A DNA stretch of 64,000 nt from Pomphorhynchus laevis (Eukaryota; Acanthocephala; Palaeacanthocephala; Echinorhynchida; Pomphorhynchidae). The stretch is taken from assembly GCA_012934845.2 (NCBI GenBank), contig WNNJ02000052.1, positions 62,001 to 126,000 on the forward strand. Reading direction: 5' to 3'. The translations under genes were made by a program, and so were the position numbers. The notes under the pieces are model-generated. The model saw only the letters and a list, made by a program, of their open reading frames with translations. It did not search any database and had not been told where the DNA came from. Within the stretch, counting starts at the first letter, position 1; each line of letters begins with the position of its first letter. This document shows positions 9,531 through 19,939 of this stretch, piece after piece.

Positions 9531-12365
9531 TCAATTAAAATACATCCACGAATCCAAATTAGAGTTCACAATCCACTTCAGCAGCATCTTCTTGAAGTGT
9601 CTATTGCTAGTAGCATTGACGACGTCTTCAGGCAGCGAATTCCAAACATTCAATGCGCGGTGGGAAAGCCTACTCACACTCCTTATTTTGCCATGGGGGA
9701 ATTTAAATAACGTAAGGGAGTGACCTCTGCGACGCGAATTTCTCAATTTTATCGAATTGGATGGGAACCCCTCTTTTCCACGAACCAAATGCCACATCGC
9801 TACAAGATCTAAATATAGTAGCCTCTGGGCCGTTGAAGGCATTTTTAAGCAAGCTAGGCGCTCATTGTAAGAATAAAGAGATGTAATGCAAAGTTTGGTT
9901 CCTCTACGTAAAATCGACTCGGTCTTTTTCATCACAGCCTTGGTGGATGGAAAAGTTGATGCGATGCAGTATTCCACATGCGGACGGACTAACGCACAGT
10001 AGAGATGCTTAAATAATTTTGGATGCAGCTTACTAAATGTGTTCTTAATACAATACAAGGCCTTCTGAACGCACTTATCTACATTTATGGTCATACCGGT
10101 AGCACTGCTCCAGTCGTAGATTGTCTGGAGATCATGTTGTAGATGCCGGCCATCAGGATCTGAGATGCTATCGCACCACACTTTCACATCGTCTGCGAAT
10201 GCCAGGCAGGGACTGTTTATGCGTAACAGAAGATCATTGAGAAATATAATAAAAAGCAAGGGACCAAGGACTGTACCTTGCGGAACTCCGGATTTAACTA
10301 ACCTAGTAGAAGACATGCTATTGCCAACCCTCACCTGAAATGATCTCCCGTCCAAAAAATCACGAATCCAATTGCATAACATGGAGGATACTCCGTAGTG
10401 TGCTAACAACCTAATCATCCCATCATGAGGGACGCGATCGAAGGCTTTCGAAAAATCAATAAAGATTATATCGAGTGAGCTACCAAAACTTAACGACTGG
10501 GTCCAAGTTTCGCGCGCGGTAAGCAAGTTCGTCAAACAAGAACGGGAGTGACGAAAACCATGTTGAGCGGACGATAGTATACCAAGAGAGACAAGATGAT
10601 CGTAGACTCTAGTGCTGATGGCGCGTTCGAGAACTTTGCACAGAGAAGAGGTTAAGCTTATTGGCCTATAATCACCACAGGATGATGCAAAAATTTTTTT
10701 GGGAATAGGAACAACGGTTGCAGTTTTCCAATCTTCTGGGACACTGCCAGTGGCCAGAATTTTATCAAAGATAATAGTCAGGAATGGTGCCAGGTAACTC
10801 GATAAAGCTTTGAGCAGGTATGGGGAGATGTCATCGGGGCCAGCTGCGCTAAAAGGACGAATATTATTGAGATAATCTTGAATTTCAGTAACGCAAATTG
10901 GCCGGGATTCATTACGCGGAGGGATAGAGCACCCGTACCATATCATATGAGAATCGCAATGTGGTAAAGTGGATAAAGAGAACGAGGATGCGAAGGTCTC
11001 AGCTATATCAGTTTCATTTGTAACCAAGCCACATTCAGAGTGCACATGCTTGATTGCAGAGTTGAGCGTTCCGTTTTGCCGAGCATATGACCAAAATAGC
11101 TTGGGGTTGCGATTAACTTCCTTGATGATTGTAGATTCGAATTTATCACGTTTTAACGTTTTCATACGAGTACAGACGTTCCTAAGATACCTATAAATGT
11201 TGGCGTAATACGGAAGCGAACGAGATAACTTCCAAAGACGATTTCGTACTCGCAACATCAATCTCAGGTCCTTATCGAACCAAACAGGATATTTAGTATT
11301 TGGCGAGATGATACGCTTTGGTGCAAACACGTCAGAAATACCTAAAAGGTAATCCCCAATCACTTTTAGTGAGACTTCTTTAGTATTTGTTAAAGATAGT
11401 GGACGACGTTGACAGAAAGATAAAATTTGCTCATCAAGCACTTTTGACCAAACCCGTTTTACGATGGGAGCCGTAAAATGGCGGAATTTAAAGTTTGGGG
11501 TGACCTGTAGTGATAGCACGCAGTGGTCAGAGTTACCTATCGGTGGAAGATAATCCACTCGAGCTATGTCTTCAAGACGTTTGGAAAAAACCAAGTCAAG
11601 TATAGTATCATTATTATGGGAAGAAAATCGTGTGGGCTCTTGAATGTGTTGTACTAGTAAGAGTTCATCAGCGAGGAAGTGGGAGATTTCTCTTTCTACG
11701 ACGGTGCCATCATCAAATATTGTTTGCCGCCAATCTGATCTAGGTAGGTTGAAGTCTCCTAGAAGAAGGAAATGAGAACTGATACTTATCGATCGCAATA
11801 CTGACTTCAGAAGATTACAATCAGTGATCATAGAAGGTGAGCGATATACAACGCAGAGACTGATACCAACACGATCATACCCAATATGAAAGGTAATACT
11901 CTCGAACGAGCCTTGCGGATCACAAACTTGATCGATGCCAGAAATTAGCAAATGGTCTCGAACGTACACTGCAACACCGCCCCCTCGCATACTGGACCTC
12001 CTGTCCCCTCGAAGTAGACGATAACCTGGAATATTTACAGTGGCATCCAAGATGTGTTCATGTAGCCATGACTCACTAACACAGAATATATCATACGCAT
12101 TAACCTCAACATGGTATCGAAGCTCTACAAGTTGTGCAGGAAGACTTCGTAAATTTGAATAACCTACCGATAAATAGCAACGAGTTGCATTGGAATCCTT
12201 TTTGGTTTTACTAAGGCACGGTCTATCAAATACAATCAGATACCCTAAGGAATGGTCAGTGTTCTCTGAATTTACATGGAAACAGGGGTCCCGACAGTTA
12301 AAGGAGCCAACTGTTTCCAACGTACGACAGGACGCCACTTGACAACCCGAAAATCCCGTATGCAT
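9531..12365 (-). CDS. CR1-like ORF2: APE endonuclease + reverse transcriptase
   Basis: This 944-codon frame encodes the LINE replication protein, which nicks target DNA and copies the element RNA onto it. The endonuclease covers about residues 65-310: NLRSLPAQL, CVSESWLHEHIL, GGGVAVYVRD, VVYRSPSM, LLGDFNLPRSDW, LDLVFS and NSDHCVLSL with the terminal catalytic SDH. The RT covers about residues 520-780: AAGPDDISPYLLKAL, DYRPISLTSSLCKVLE, AQHGFRHSRSCLTNLL, FIDFSKAFDRVPHD, SGVPQGTVLGPLLF and the catalytic FADDVKVW. It ends in a WNSLPEDVV block. Right after INVDKC (near 10075) the frame jumps to VQKALYCIKNTFS. Relatives have about 55 more residues here, including the DLGILV block, so an in-frame deletion in the thumb region is likely. 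The start ATG overlaps the ORF1 end by 94 nt. An earlier in-frame start is possible. Confidence 0.92.
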   Translation of the reverse strand: MHTGFSGCQVASCRTLETVGSFNCRDPCFHVNSENTDHSLGYLIVFDRPCLSKTKKDSNATRCYLSVGYSNLRSLPAQLVELRYHVEVNAYDIFCVSESWLHEHILDATVNIPGYRLLRGDRRSSMRGGGVAVYVRDHLLISGIDQVCDPQGSFESITFHIGYDRVGISLCVVYRSPSMITDCNLLKSVLRSISISSHFLLLGDFNLPRSDWRQTIFDDGTVVEREISHFLADELLLVQHIQEPTRFSSHNNDTILDLVFSKRLEDIARVDYLPPIGNSDHCVLSLQVTPNFKFRHFTAPIVKRVWSKVLDEQILSFCQRRPLSLTNTKEVSLKVIGDYLLGISDVFAPKRIISPNTKYPVWFDKDLRLMLRVRNRLWKLSRSLPYYANIYRYLRNVCTRMKTLKRDKFESTIIKEVNRNPKLFWSYARQNGTLNSAIKHVHSECGLVTNETDIAETFASSFSLSTLPHCDSHMIWYGCSIPPRNESRPICVTEIQDYLNNIRPFSAAGPDDISPYLLKALSSYLAPFLTIIFDKILATGSVPEDWKTATVVPIPKKIFASSCGDYRPISLTSSLCKVLERAISTRVYDHLVSLGILSSAQHGFRHSRSCLTNLLTARETWTQSLSFGSSLDIIFIDFSKAFDRVPHDGMIRLLAHYGVSSMLCNWIRDFLDGRSFQVRVGNSMSSTRLVKSGVPQGTVLGPLLFIIFLNDLLLRINSPCLAFADDVKVWCDSISDPDGRHLQHDLQTIYDWSSATGMTINVDKCVQKALYCIKNTFSKLHPKLFKHLYCALVRPHVEYCIASTFPSTKAVMKKTESILRRGTKLCITSLYSYNERLACLKMPSTAQRLLYLDLVAMWHLVRGKEGFPSNSIKLRNSRRRGHSLTLFKFPHGKIRSVSRLSHRALNVWNSLPEDVVNATSNRHFKKMLLKWIVNSNLDSWMYFN

Positions 12366-13162
12366 ATATTAGCCTCACCTTGAGAAAGCCGGTGTCTCAA
12401 TTCGATGTTTGCTTTTCGTAATTGTAATCGCTCATCTGGCGAAAGATCACGAAGGATACGAAATGGCAACCCCCTAAGACGATATCCAGGTGATAACAAC
12501 ATGCGCACATGATCACTAGAGGACAATATCACCTTCAACAGTCTTGGTTTCTCCTGTGTTCTTTTACCAAGCCGAAATAGCTTCTTCACGTGTATAGACG
12601 ATGCTAACTCTTCATCACCTTCATGCAATAGATGGGATAATACCTTACGCAAAATAGACACGTCATGGTCCATATGTTCCTGTGAGTTTGCGGAATTGGA
12701 CTCAGTAAGTTCGCTGAATAACACGCTATATGACCTGTCATAATGATGCCGAGTTATCTCAACCGACTTCGCATGTCGAACTTCACTATTTTCTGTAGGG
12801 GAAAAGTTCGATGCTATATGGGTTGGAGATCTGTTGTCTGAAGACGTGCACAAGCTGGACGACGAATTTGCTTGGACACTGGTGTCATTGTTGTCGATAA
12901 TTGGCTTATCACATGGTGCAACATTTATAAGAGCATGCTTTGAATTCAATGAAGTCCGTAAAACACTGTCGCCCATCCGGCATTGAGGCTCAACTTCAAT
13001 GTTGGAACTTGTGGCATTTACTACTGATTTAGGAGGCAAGTAATTTTCTAGCGTAGATGAAATGATGTGCGAATCGTCATCAGAAACTATCTTAGTAATC
13101 GTATATGACCTCACTTTTCCACACTCGAGTTGGCGTTGAAGCCACAGAAAGGCTATTATCAT
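12272..13162 (-). pseudogene. CR1-like ORF1, RNA-binding C-terminal part
   Basis: This 296-codon frame continues ORF1 in a different phase from the zinc-finger part at 13092-13481, with a 71-nt overlap. The two are probably one ORF1 broken by a single frameshift near 13100-13160, although a programmed shift is not excluded. The C-terminal half holds the block typical of CR1 ORF1 proteins: LFRLGKRTQEKPRLLKVILS, LRGLPFRILRDLSPDERLQL and ELRHRLSQGE, followed by a basic VVKWRP end. The function is presumed to be nucleic-acid binding and chaperoning of the LINE RNA. The last 94 nt overlap ORF2. Confidence 0.75.
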
Positions 13163-13481
13163 GTTGTGTTTTACTCTGGACGTGAGGGGAGATCTCTAGT
13201 TGATCGGCTTGTTTTGTGGTGTCTGTACATGAATTGGTACATTGGTTATTATCATTATCATCGGTAGGTTTGTTTTGCTCACTCCTCGTAGCCCTTCGTA
13301 TAACAGCACTGCAAAAGCCGCACATGAATGATCGCAAGTGATATATCGTTTGATCTTTACTCTTGACTTTGACAATGCTCCACACATCACAGTTTGGCGC
13401 ATCGCAGCCTACTTCTAACTGAGTGTAACAGTCGTCAGATAACGAGTTATTGATTCTGCCCTTCTTATATTTTTTGGTCAT
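13092..13481 (-). pseudogene. CR1-like ORF1, N-terminal zinc-finger part
   Basis: The frame has 129 codons. Residues around 25-60 form a Cys pattern C-x4-C-x2-W-x(about 20)-C-G-F-C (GCDAPNCDVW, then FMCGFC), a treble-clef/PHD-like zinc site also found in ORF1 of both L2-like families in this window. The rest is Ser/Thr-rich linker. The frame ends where the RNA-binding frame takes over at 13162. Confidence 0.7.
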
Positions 13482-13675
13482 TGTAATCGTGAGACAACGA
13501 GGTATTCGCTTGTATGTTATTATATTGTTCCGTTTAAGTAATCCTGGATTGATCAGGAACTGGATTGATTGTAAGTAATCCTGGATTGATCAGGAATGTA
13601 TGTTATTTATTGTATTTACTTTAGATTGTATGTTTATAAGAAACCAAAATTTTTTTTAGGTATTTTATTTTTTTT

Positions 13676-14125
13676 TAAATGCGGATGATATTATCATATA
13701 TGCTCATGCACCTGCTTATCGTATTCATAATATTAGTATTTCTGCTTCCAATTATCTTGTCTCAATTTTCAATAACCTTTATTCTCTTTGTCTTACTCTA
13801 AATCCTAATAAATTCAAAAAAATGTGGATCCTTCCATGACGCCCCGGTTTAGAACCTCCCTCAGTATCATAAAATTCTACAATTCTTCCTATTCATGATA
13901 ATATCGTTTTCTTAAGCTTCCATTTCTACAACCGACTTTCACTTAAACTTTTCGTTAGAGATAAAGTACGTTCATCTACCTTGATCATCCGCAACCTCCG
14001 TCAAGTTCGTAGATTGATCAATTTCCCTTCTTGTATTACTCATATCTTCTCTTCTTTTCTACAGACTTGACTACTGTCTTACTCTATTTTTTAACTCACA
14101 TAAATTCACTCTTCTTTCACCGGAC
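13676..14125 (+). mobile_element. L2-like LINE (family G1), right half of the copy split by CR1
   Basis: Plus-strand frames continue the RT from the catalytic box: ADDIIIYAHAPAYRIHNI, SASNYLVSIF, LNPNKFKKMWILP, FHFYNRLSLKLFVRDKVRSS. They stop near 14120, where the 5' end of the next G1 copy begins. Several stops and a frameshift are present. It joins logically to 9130-9452. Confidence 0.8.
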
Positions 14126-14365
14126 AACGCATCGGCAACGCAGCCGTTGCGTTGTCCTGTCAGTTCCGCTAGCTACGCTCGCGGATTGAGCTCAATCTCT
14201 CGATAAAAGGTCATGCTTAGAAAAGCGCGATCTCAGATCCCTGTTCCTGATCAAGCATCTTTCACATCGTAATGCAATGATGGTTATACCAGTTTTGAAG
14301 TTTGATGCGATTCCAAAGATTGTGATGCATTAATACTTTTTCGTGTTAAAATATCCGACCGCTCG

Positions 14366-15184
14366 GTGTATAAACGTAAACATTTTACATGCGGTTTTTG
14401 TACATCGGTACGACTACTACAGTTATCCTGTTCCTCTACTTCTGTATCACACACGACCACTCAGACTAATACTGTTTTAGATGTTTCCATCGCATCAACA
14501 CCTGACTTCGCATCTTATAATCCCATTATGAAACCTACTCTCTCACACACTCCTCGTTCAACTACGAACCAAACTTCCATTAATCTTTCTCATTCTAACA
14601 ATGCTAACGGTAAAGCTTTTCATCTCGTACCTCCTCTTTCCTATTCCTCCCCCAATCTAAATAAATCTCAAACTTCTTTATTCTCCTCACGTACTCCTTA
14701 CTCGACCTCCCCTGTATCACCTCTCAATAATTTACACCCTTCCATCAAAATCATTTCCAGTAACATTTCCGATCAACTGATTCAACACTCCATTCCTGTC
14801 ACTCATGCCCCAACCTATTTTAATTCTCCTTACTCTACCTCCCACGTAACACTTCCAAATAATTTACATCCTTCATTTAAAATCATATCCAGTCACATCT
14901 CTGATCAACCGATTCAACACCCCGCTCCTGTCACACTTGCTCCAACCAATATTAATTCTTTATCAAGCACCTCTGTCATTTCCACTTCTATCTGCTCATC
15001 TACCTCGACTCCTACCAGCTCTGTCCGTCCACCACTTCCACGAAATCGTTTTCCTTCGCGCGATCGCTGTATAATCATATCAAACTTAAAGCTTTCCGAA
15101 TCTGCTTTTCCACAATCTCGCCTCGATGATGATGTATCTGCTTTCAGGTCTATCCTAGCAACCATTCTTCCTTTATTCGTTTAA
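14366..15184 (+). pseudogene. L2-like G1 ORF1 (zinc finger + RNA-binding region), broken
   Basis: The open part starts at an internal Met. Before it, in the same general frame, CNDGYTSFEVRCDSKDCDA provides the first Cys pair and HFTCGFC the second. A long Ser/Thr/Pro-rich linker follows, containing two imperfect copies of an NNLHPS-KIISS-ISDQ-IQH segment (near 14725-14790 and 14860-14925). The RNA-binding block begins with FPSRDRCIIISNLKLSES at about 15050. The frame stops at 15184, and the rest (FIRLNKS, PPLLKIVF, QLNLARIEKHRRETNGE) is readable to about 15500 in other phases. Confidence 0.7.
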
Positions 15185-15512
15185 TCACTCTTCCATCGCT
15201 CTTCAATAATATCGCTCCTGTATCCTTTATTCGTTTAAACAAATCCACCAAATCCAATCATCTCAGTCCTCCACTCTTAAAAATCGTTTTCCGACATAGT
15301 TCACATGCCTTTTCGGTACTCTCCCAACGTTTTAAACTTCTTACCACTTCATCTACTTGCCGTACATTTCCTGACCGCTCCCCTTCTAATATTGCCCAGC
15401 TCAATTTAGCTCGCATTGAAAAACATCGACGTGAAACAAACGGCGAGTCATCCTTATCTATACGTAAAATCAACGGAAATTTTCACGTTCTTCACACAAG
15501 GCCAAAAATTCG

Positions 15513-18421
15513 ATGGCGTCCCATCTCTCCCCCTTGTCTTCTTCGCTAGTCGATCTCGCTCCTAAGCATACTTTTCGTCTTAGTCTATTCAATACTCGCT
15601 CCATTCTTCATAAAGCTGATATGCTTCTCGATATCTTCGATCAATTATCTATCGATATTCTCTGCATTACCGAATCCTGGCACTCTGACTTCGACGATCT
15701 TGCTATTCGTCGTCTATGTCGCTCTAATTGTTCTCTAGTTGAATCAGCTCGTCAAAGTACATCTCATACATCTACTGCGTCTAACCATGGTGGTATTGTT
15801 GCCATTGCTCGTCACCCAATGTCTTTACGTAAAATCAACGTTAACATCCGTTACACTTCGTTCGAATTACTCATATGCAGATTATCAACGCCTTTCCCTC
15901 TGGAACTTGTGATTGTATACCGTCCAGGTTCAGTTGCCCCATAACGTATCTTCTTTAACGACCTTGCAGATATTATGTCTCACTGTTGATTGTATTATAC
16001 TCCTTCTTTTGTTCTCGGTGACTTTAACATTCGTCTTGATCGCCCGTCTGACTCTGACTCTATCACTTTAACTAATCTTTTTTCTGATTTTAACTATAAA
16101 TTACTTTCAACAAGCCCAACTCATATTCTCGGCGGTGCTCTCGACATCATTGCTGTTCCTAACTGCTTCAATGACTATACCTCCTTGTCAATTACTGATC
16201 CTGGTTTGTCCGATCATTTCCTTGTCACTCTTACTCTTACTCGTCCCCATCCTCCTTCTCCGCCTTTATCTTTATCTACACCAAGTCGACCCTGGTAGCT
16301 TCTCGATATCCCTGTCCTCTGCACAGACTTATTCAATTCTTCACTCTTTACACTTCCTCTTAACTATCTCTCTCCAGATGATCTCTGCATTCTGTTTGAT
16401 TCTGAACTTAAGTCGATCCTCAATAACCTTCTGCCTAGTCGACTTCGACGTTCCCAGCGCTTGCGCCATGCTCACTGGTTCGATTCTGACTGTAGTCTTT
16501 CTAAGCGTCGACTCCGTCACTCTTTTCGTATGTATAAACGCTTTCTTAAACGTTCACCGAACTCACTCCCTCCAAATCTTCGTGATTCCTACTTTTCTCA
16601 ACGCCGTTCACATCTCATTTCTATACTTACTAAACGTACTCTCTTTTGGCGAAATCAACTCTAGTCATCTTCCAACACTAAATCTCATTGGAAAATCTTA
16701 AACTCAATTCTTTCACGATCATCTACCCCTTGTAATATAAATCCTGATGAATTTTCTTCTTATCTACAAACTAAGCTATCTAATTTACTTTTCCTACTAC
16801 CCATAGCCCCCTTGTACCCACTCTTATCTTTAAATACTTTCCTCCCAGAACTATTCCACATTATTCCCGTTTCGTCTGATGAAGTTTCTTTGGTTCTGCT
16901 GTCATTACCTAATAAAACCTCTCATTCTGACTCAATTCCCACTCACGTGCTTAAAAATATCTGCTCCTTTATCTTACCCTTCCTAACCACATTGTTCAAC
17001 TCGTCCATCCGTAGCCGTACATTTCCTTCCATCTGGAAATACGCCACTGTTAGTCCTCTCATCAAAAAGCAATCTCTCGACTCCTCACTACCATCTTCGT
17101 ACCGTCCTATTTCACTTCTCCCAACCCTCTCTAAACTCTTTGAGCGTCTCGTTCTTAAGCAAGTTAATACATATCTCTATTCCTCTAACTTATTTCCTCC
17201 CTTCCAAGCCGCTTTTCGCTCTAATTACTCTACCGAAATTGCATGTCTTAAAGTTTATAACGACTTACTCATATCGCGCGATCATAAATTATGTAGTGTC
17301 ATAGTTTATCTTAATCTATCGTCTGTTTTTGACATCGTCGATCACTCGATTCTTCTCCATCGCCTTCGTCATGATTATGGCTTCTCTTTACCCACTGTAT
17401 CATGGTTTTCTTCATATCTATCGAACCGTACATTTCGCGTCTATTCTAACTCTTCTCTCTCCTATCTTTCGTCATCCCGTCCGGTGTTCCACAAGGCTCC
17501 GTATTAGGCCCTATGCTTTTCTCTCTTCTTCTCGGTGACTTGTCTTCAATTTCTCATACATTTAAATTCCATGTTATGCAATATGCTGATGATATTATAA
17601 TCTATGCTCATGCACCTGTTTATTGTAATAACAATCTTAGTGTTTCTGCTTCCGACTGTCTTGTCTCTATTTCCAATCATCTTTCTTCCCTTCGCCTTTC
17701 TCTGAATCCTGATAAATCCAAAATTATGTGGATCCTACCTCTACGCCTCGGCTTCGAACCTCCCTCCGCATCATTAAATTCTACAATTCTTCCTATCGTT
17801 GATAATCTCGTTTTCCTAGGCTTCCATTTTGACAACCGACTTTCACTTAAACCTTTCGTTAGAGATAAAGTACGCTCATCTACCTTGATACTCCGCAACC
17901 TCCGTCAAGTTCGTAGATTGATCGATTTCCCTTCTTGTATGACTCTCATATCATCTCTGTTTTTTTCTAGACTCGATTATTGTCTTAGTCTATTTTCCAA
18001 CTCACCTAAATCCACTCTTCTTCCCCTACAACTCATCGTCAACGCAGCTGTCCGAATTCTCCTCCGTCTTCGTCGTTTTGATCATACATCCTACCATCTT
18101 GCTTCTCTCGATTTGCCTACAATTTATTGTCGTGTTCAAATTCGTCTTCTTATCGTTGCTTTCCGCCTTGTAACTTTTCATACCCCTTTATTTCTCAACC
18201 TTCCTTTTTTTGATAATTCTCGTCCTGTTTACTGTTCCTTGCGTTCTTGTAATTCCCTTCTTTTACATGTCCCAAACTACTCTACCTCCTTTGGACTCCG
18301 CTCCTTCCTGGTGGCTGCTCCTCTATCGTGGAATCATCTGCCCATTCATATACGCCAATCAACTTCCCTGCAGTGCTTCAAACGACAAATCCGATCCCAT
18401 TTAAACAATTTATCTGCTTGA
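15513..18421 (+). pseudogene. L2-like G1 ORF2 (endonuclease-RT), broken
   Basis: The endonuclease is in one phase at 15513-16298: FNTRSILHKADML, CITESWHSD, GGIVAIARHP, VYRPGS, VLGDFNIRLDRP, GGALDIIAVP and GLSDHFLVTL. In-frame stops lie at about 15943 and 15987. The RT continues in that phase at 16812-17507: YRPISLLPTLSKLFERL, QAAFRSNYSTEIACLKVYN, LNLSSVFDIVDHSILL. It then changes phase before GVPQGSVLGPMLFS and runs open at 17513-18421, with QYADDIIIYAHAP (catalytic ADD) and the C-terminal VAAPLSWNHLPIHIR block. The phase change sits at the same place in three copies (see findings). Confidence 0.82.
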
Positions 18422-18504
18422 CTTTTTCATTTTTGTTTGTGGACTTGTAAGCGTACAGCTTGTACGCATTTGCCACATTAAATAAATTTGTATTATTATT
18501 AATC

Positions 18505-18960
18505 ATCTTGCTCCCTCTTATTTATCGGGATCGATAGTTAGCCATTTTCAATATCACGAGAGAAGAAAAAACGCAAAGTATGGTGAGCGAGTTCCTAGAT
18601 TTGAGAGAGCTACTTTTTTACCGGTCATATTTGCCGCAAATGGTGGAATTGGAGTGAACGCAGACACAGTGTTGAGGCGGATTACGAAGCTTCAAGCGTG
18701 TTCCACTCAAACTCCTTACAGCGAGTGCATTCGTTATTTACGCTGTAAAGTGTCATTCTCGCTGGTAAAATTATCGTCCATGTGTGTAAGGGCCGCTCGT
18801 TCAACACGGAGACCCCCCGTTTTCCAAACCGGATCTTCTGGTCTTGAAGAGCTAGGAAATCCCTGAGTCTCATGTGTTATACTTATTATTTGTACCTGAA
18901 AAGTAAATTTCGAACCCATTCGAGGGTAACCATTACAATGTAATTTGTTTTCAATTAAAA
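18505..18960 (+). mobile_element. 3'-end fragment of an RT-type element (unassigned)
   Basis: Plus-strand frames read YHERRKNAKYGERVPRFERA, then FLPVIFAANGGIGVNA and RCKVSFSLVKLSSMCVRAAR, ending at a stop near 18866. From memory, similar C-terminal blocks (GGMG, then SF-L-RS-CIRG) follow the RPDG nuclease domain in invertebrate RT proteins of the kind seen at 3215-4935. I infer the same family, but there is no direct overlap to prove it. A short AATTATTATTATT tail follows at about 18955-18975. Confidence 0.4.
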
Positions 18961-18974
18961 ATTATTATTATTAA

Positions 18975-19310
18975 AAAAAATTCTCAACCTTTTTTTTCTC
19001 GACAATTATCGTCCTATCTACTGTTCTTGGTGTTCTCGTAGTTCCCTTCTTTTTCATGTCCCAAACTACTCTACCTCTTTTGTCTTCTGTTCCTTCCTTA
19101 TGGCTGATCATCTCTCGTGGAATCATTTGCACATTCATATACGCTAATCAACCTCAATGCAGTGCTTCAAAGGCTTAATCCGATAACATTTATACAATTT
19201 AACAAATTTATCTGTATGACTTTTACTGTGTTTTTTGTTAGTTAGTGGATTTGTAAGCGTGCAGCAAACACGCATTTGCCATTTTAAATAGATTATTATT
19301 TTTATTATTA
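18975..19310 (+). mobile_element. L2-like G1 3'-end fragment
   Basis: This is the C-terminal end of ORF2 in broken frames (a WNHLHIHIR block near 19120), followed by the G1 3' tail (GCGTGCAGCAAACACGC stem-loop near 19256, TTTGCCATTTTAAAT, then a TTATTATTTTTATTATTAA tail). Part of it (around 19078-19130) is nearly identical to 21612-21661. Confidence 0.75.
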
Positions 19311-19800
19311 AGGGGGCGATACGGCGGATGTCACGGAGAATTAAGTTACACGCGCGGACCTTGTCACGGATGAAGAGGTTTAAGGAAAAAGGTGATCATC
19401 TAAATGAAAGCTTAAGAAAGCGAAATTGTGGACAATGGGGATCATTGATTAGGCAAAAGATACAGGGGGTTAGTTATGTTAGGTTGACGGGGGAGGATCA
19501 ACATTATTTTGGACTTGTCGAGGATTAGAACGAGATGAAGATGGTATTGACGTTTATTGATAGAAAAAAGGCAGTTGGAGGCAGAAATGCCGAAATCGTG
19601 TATGCGATGGGCGGGTGTATGAGCATTGCTGAATATGTCATTGGTGTATTGCATGATGTTAAAGGAGTCCGGCTTGGTAAACGGATAGAGATCGCCAATC
19701 ATAAGAGAGAAAAACAAAGGACCTGGATCTGAACCTTGTGGGACACAACAGAAAATAGAGATGGGAAGGGGGATTATGAATTAGAACATATGTGAAATGA
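19311..19800 (-). mobile_element. L2-like G2 RT fragment
   Basis: The minus-strand frame 19717-19442 reads FFSLMIGDLYPFTKPD, IMQYTNDIF (the catalytic box altered from YADD to YTND) and AHTPAHRIHDFGISASNCLF. It matches the G2 RT at about 31210-31390. Both ends are truncated, with no tail. Confidence 0.7.
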
Positions 19801-19939
19801 ACGGCCGAATAGATATTAGGCAAATCATGCTACGGAGGAGGAAGAAAATCCGTAAATGTCACATATTTCATTGAATTAGGCGCAGCGAAGCATGTTTTTG
19901 AGGCTGGAACATTATCGATGTTGGTTTTACTCATAACGC

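Larger units (their letters stand above)
9453..13670 (-). mobile_element. Near full-length CR1-like LINE inserted into an L2-like copy
   Basis: This is the best-preserved element in the window. On the minus strand it has a 5' region (13670-13482) with a 22-bp GTAATCCTGG...-type sequence repeated twice (about 13538 and 13576), ORF1 in two overlapping frames (13481-13092 and 13162-12272), ORF2 of 944 codons (12365-9531), and a 3' end at 9453-9512 with the family stem-loop (AGCC/GGCT arms, plus-strand 9484-9497) and a (TAAA)n/TATAATAAATAAATA tail. It splits the L2-like copy at 9130-9452/13676-14125. I could not identify a clear target-site duplication. Confidence 0.9.
14126..18500 (+). mobile_element. 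Full-length L2-like LINE, family G1
   Basis: The element is about 4.4 kb. The 5' region (14126-14290) is shared, inverted, with 34200-34345, which fixes the family's 5' end. ORF1 (about 14280-15500) carries the C-x4-C/CGFC zinc site and an RDRCIIISNLKL RNA-binding block. ORF2 (15513-18421) carries endonuclease then RT. The 3' end (18440-18500) has the GCGTAC/GTACGC stem-loop, TTTGCCACATTAAATAAAT and a TATTATTATT tail. Length and layout match the reconstructed split G1 copy at 25.15-27.30/32.18-34.35 kb. Stops lie in both ORFs, so it is dead, but it is the best G1 reference in the window. Confidence 0.88.

Noticed and set aside
18654-18919. Overlapping minus-strand ORFs at 18682-18919
   Set aside because: The plus strand carries the recognisable SFSLVKLSSMCVRAAR block of a retroelement C-terminus. 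The minus frames have no motif.
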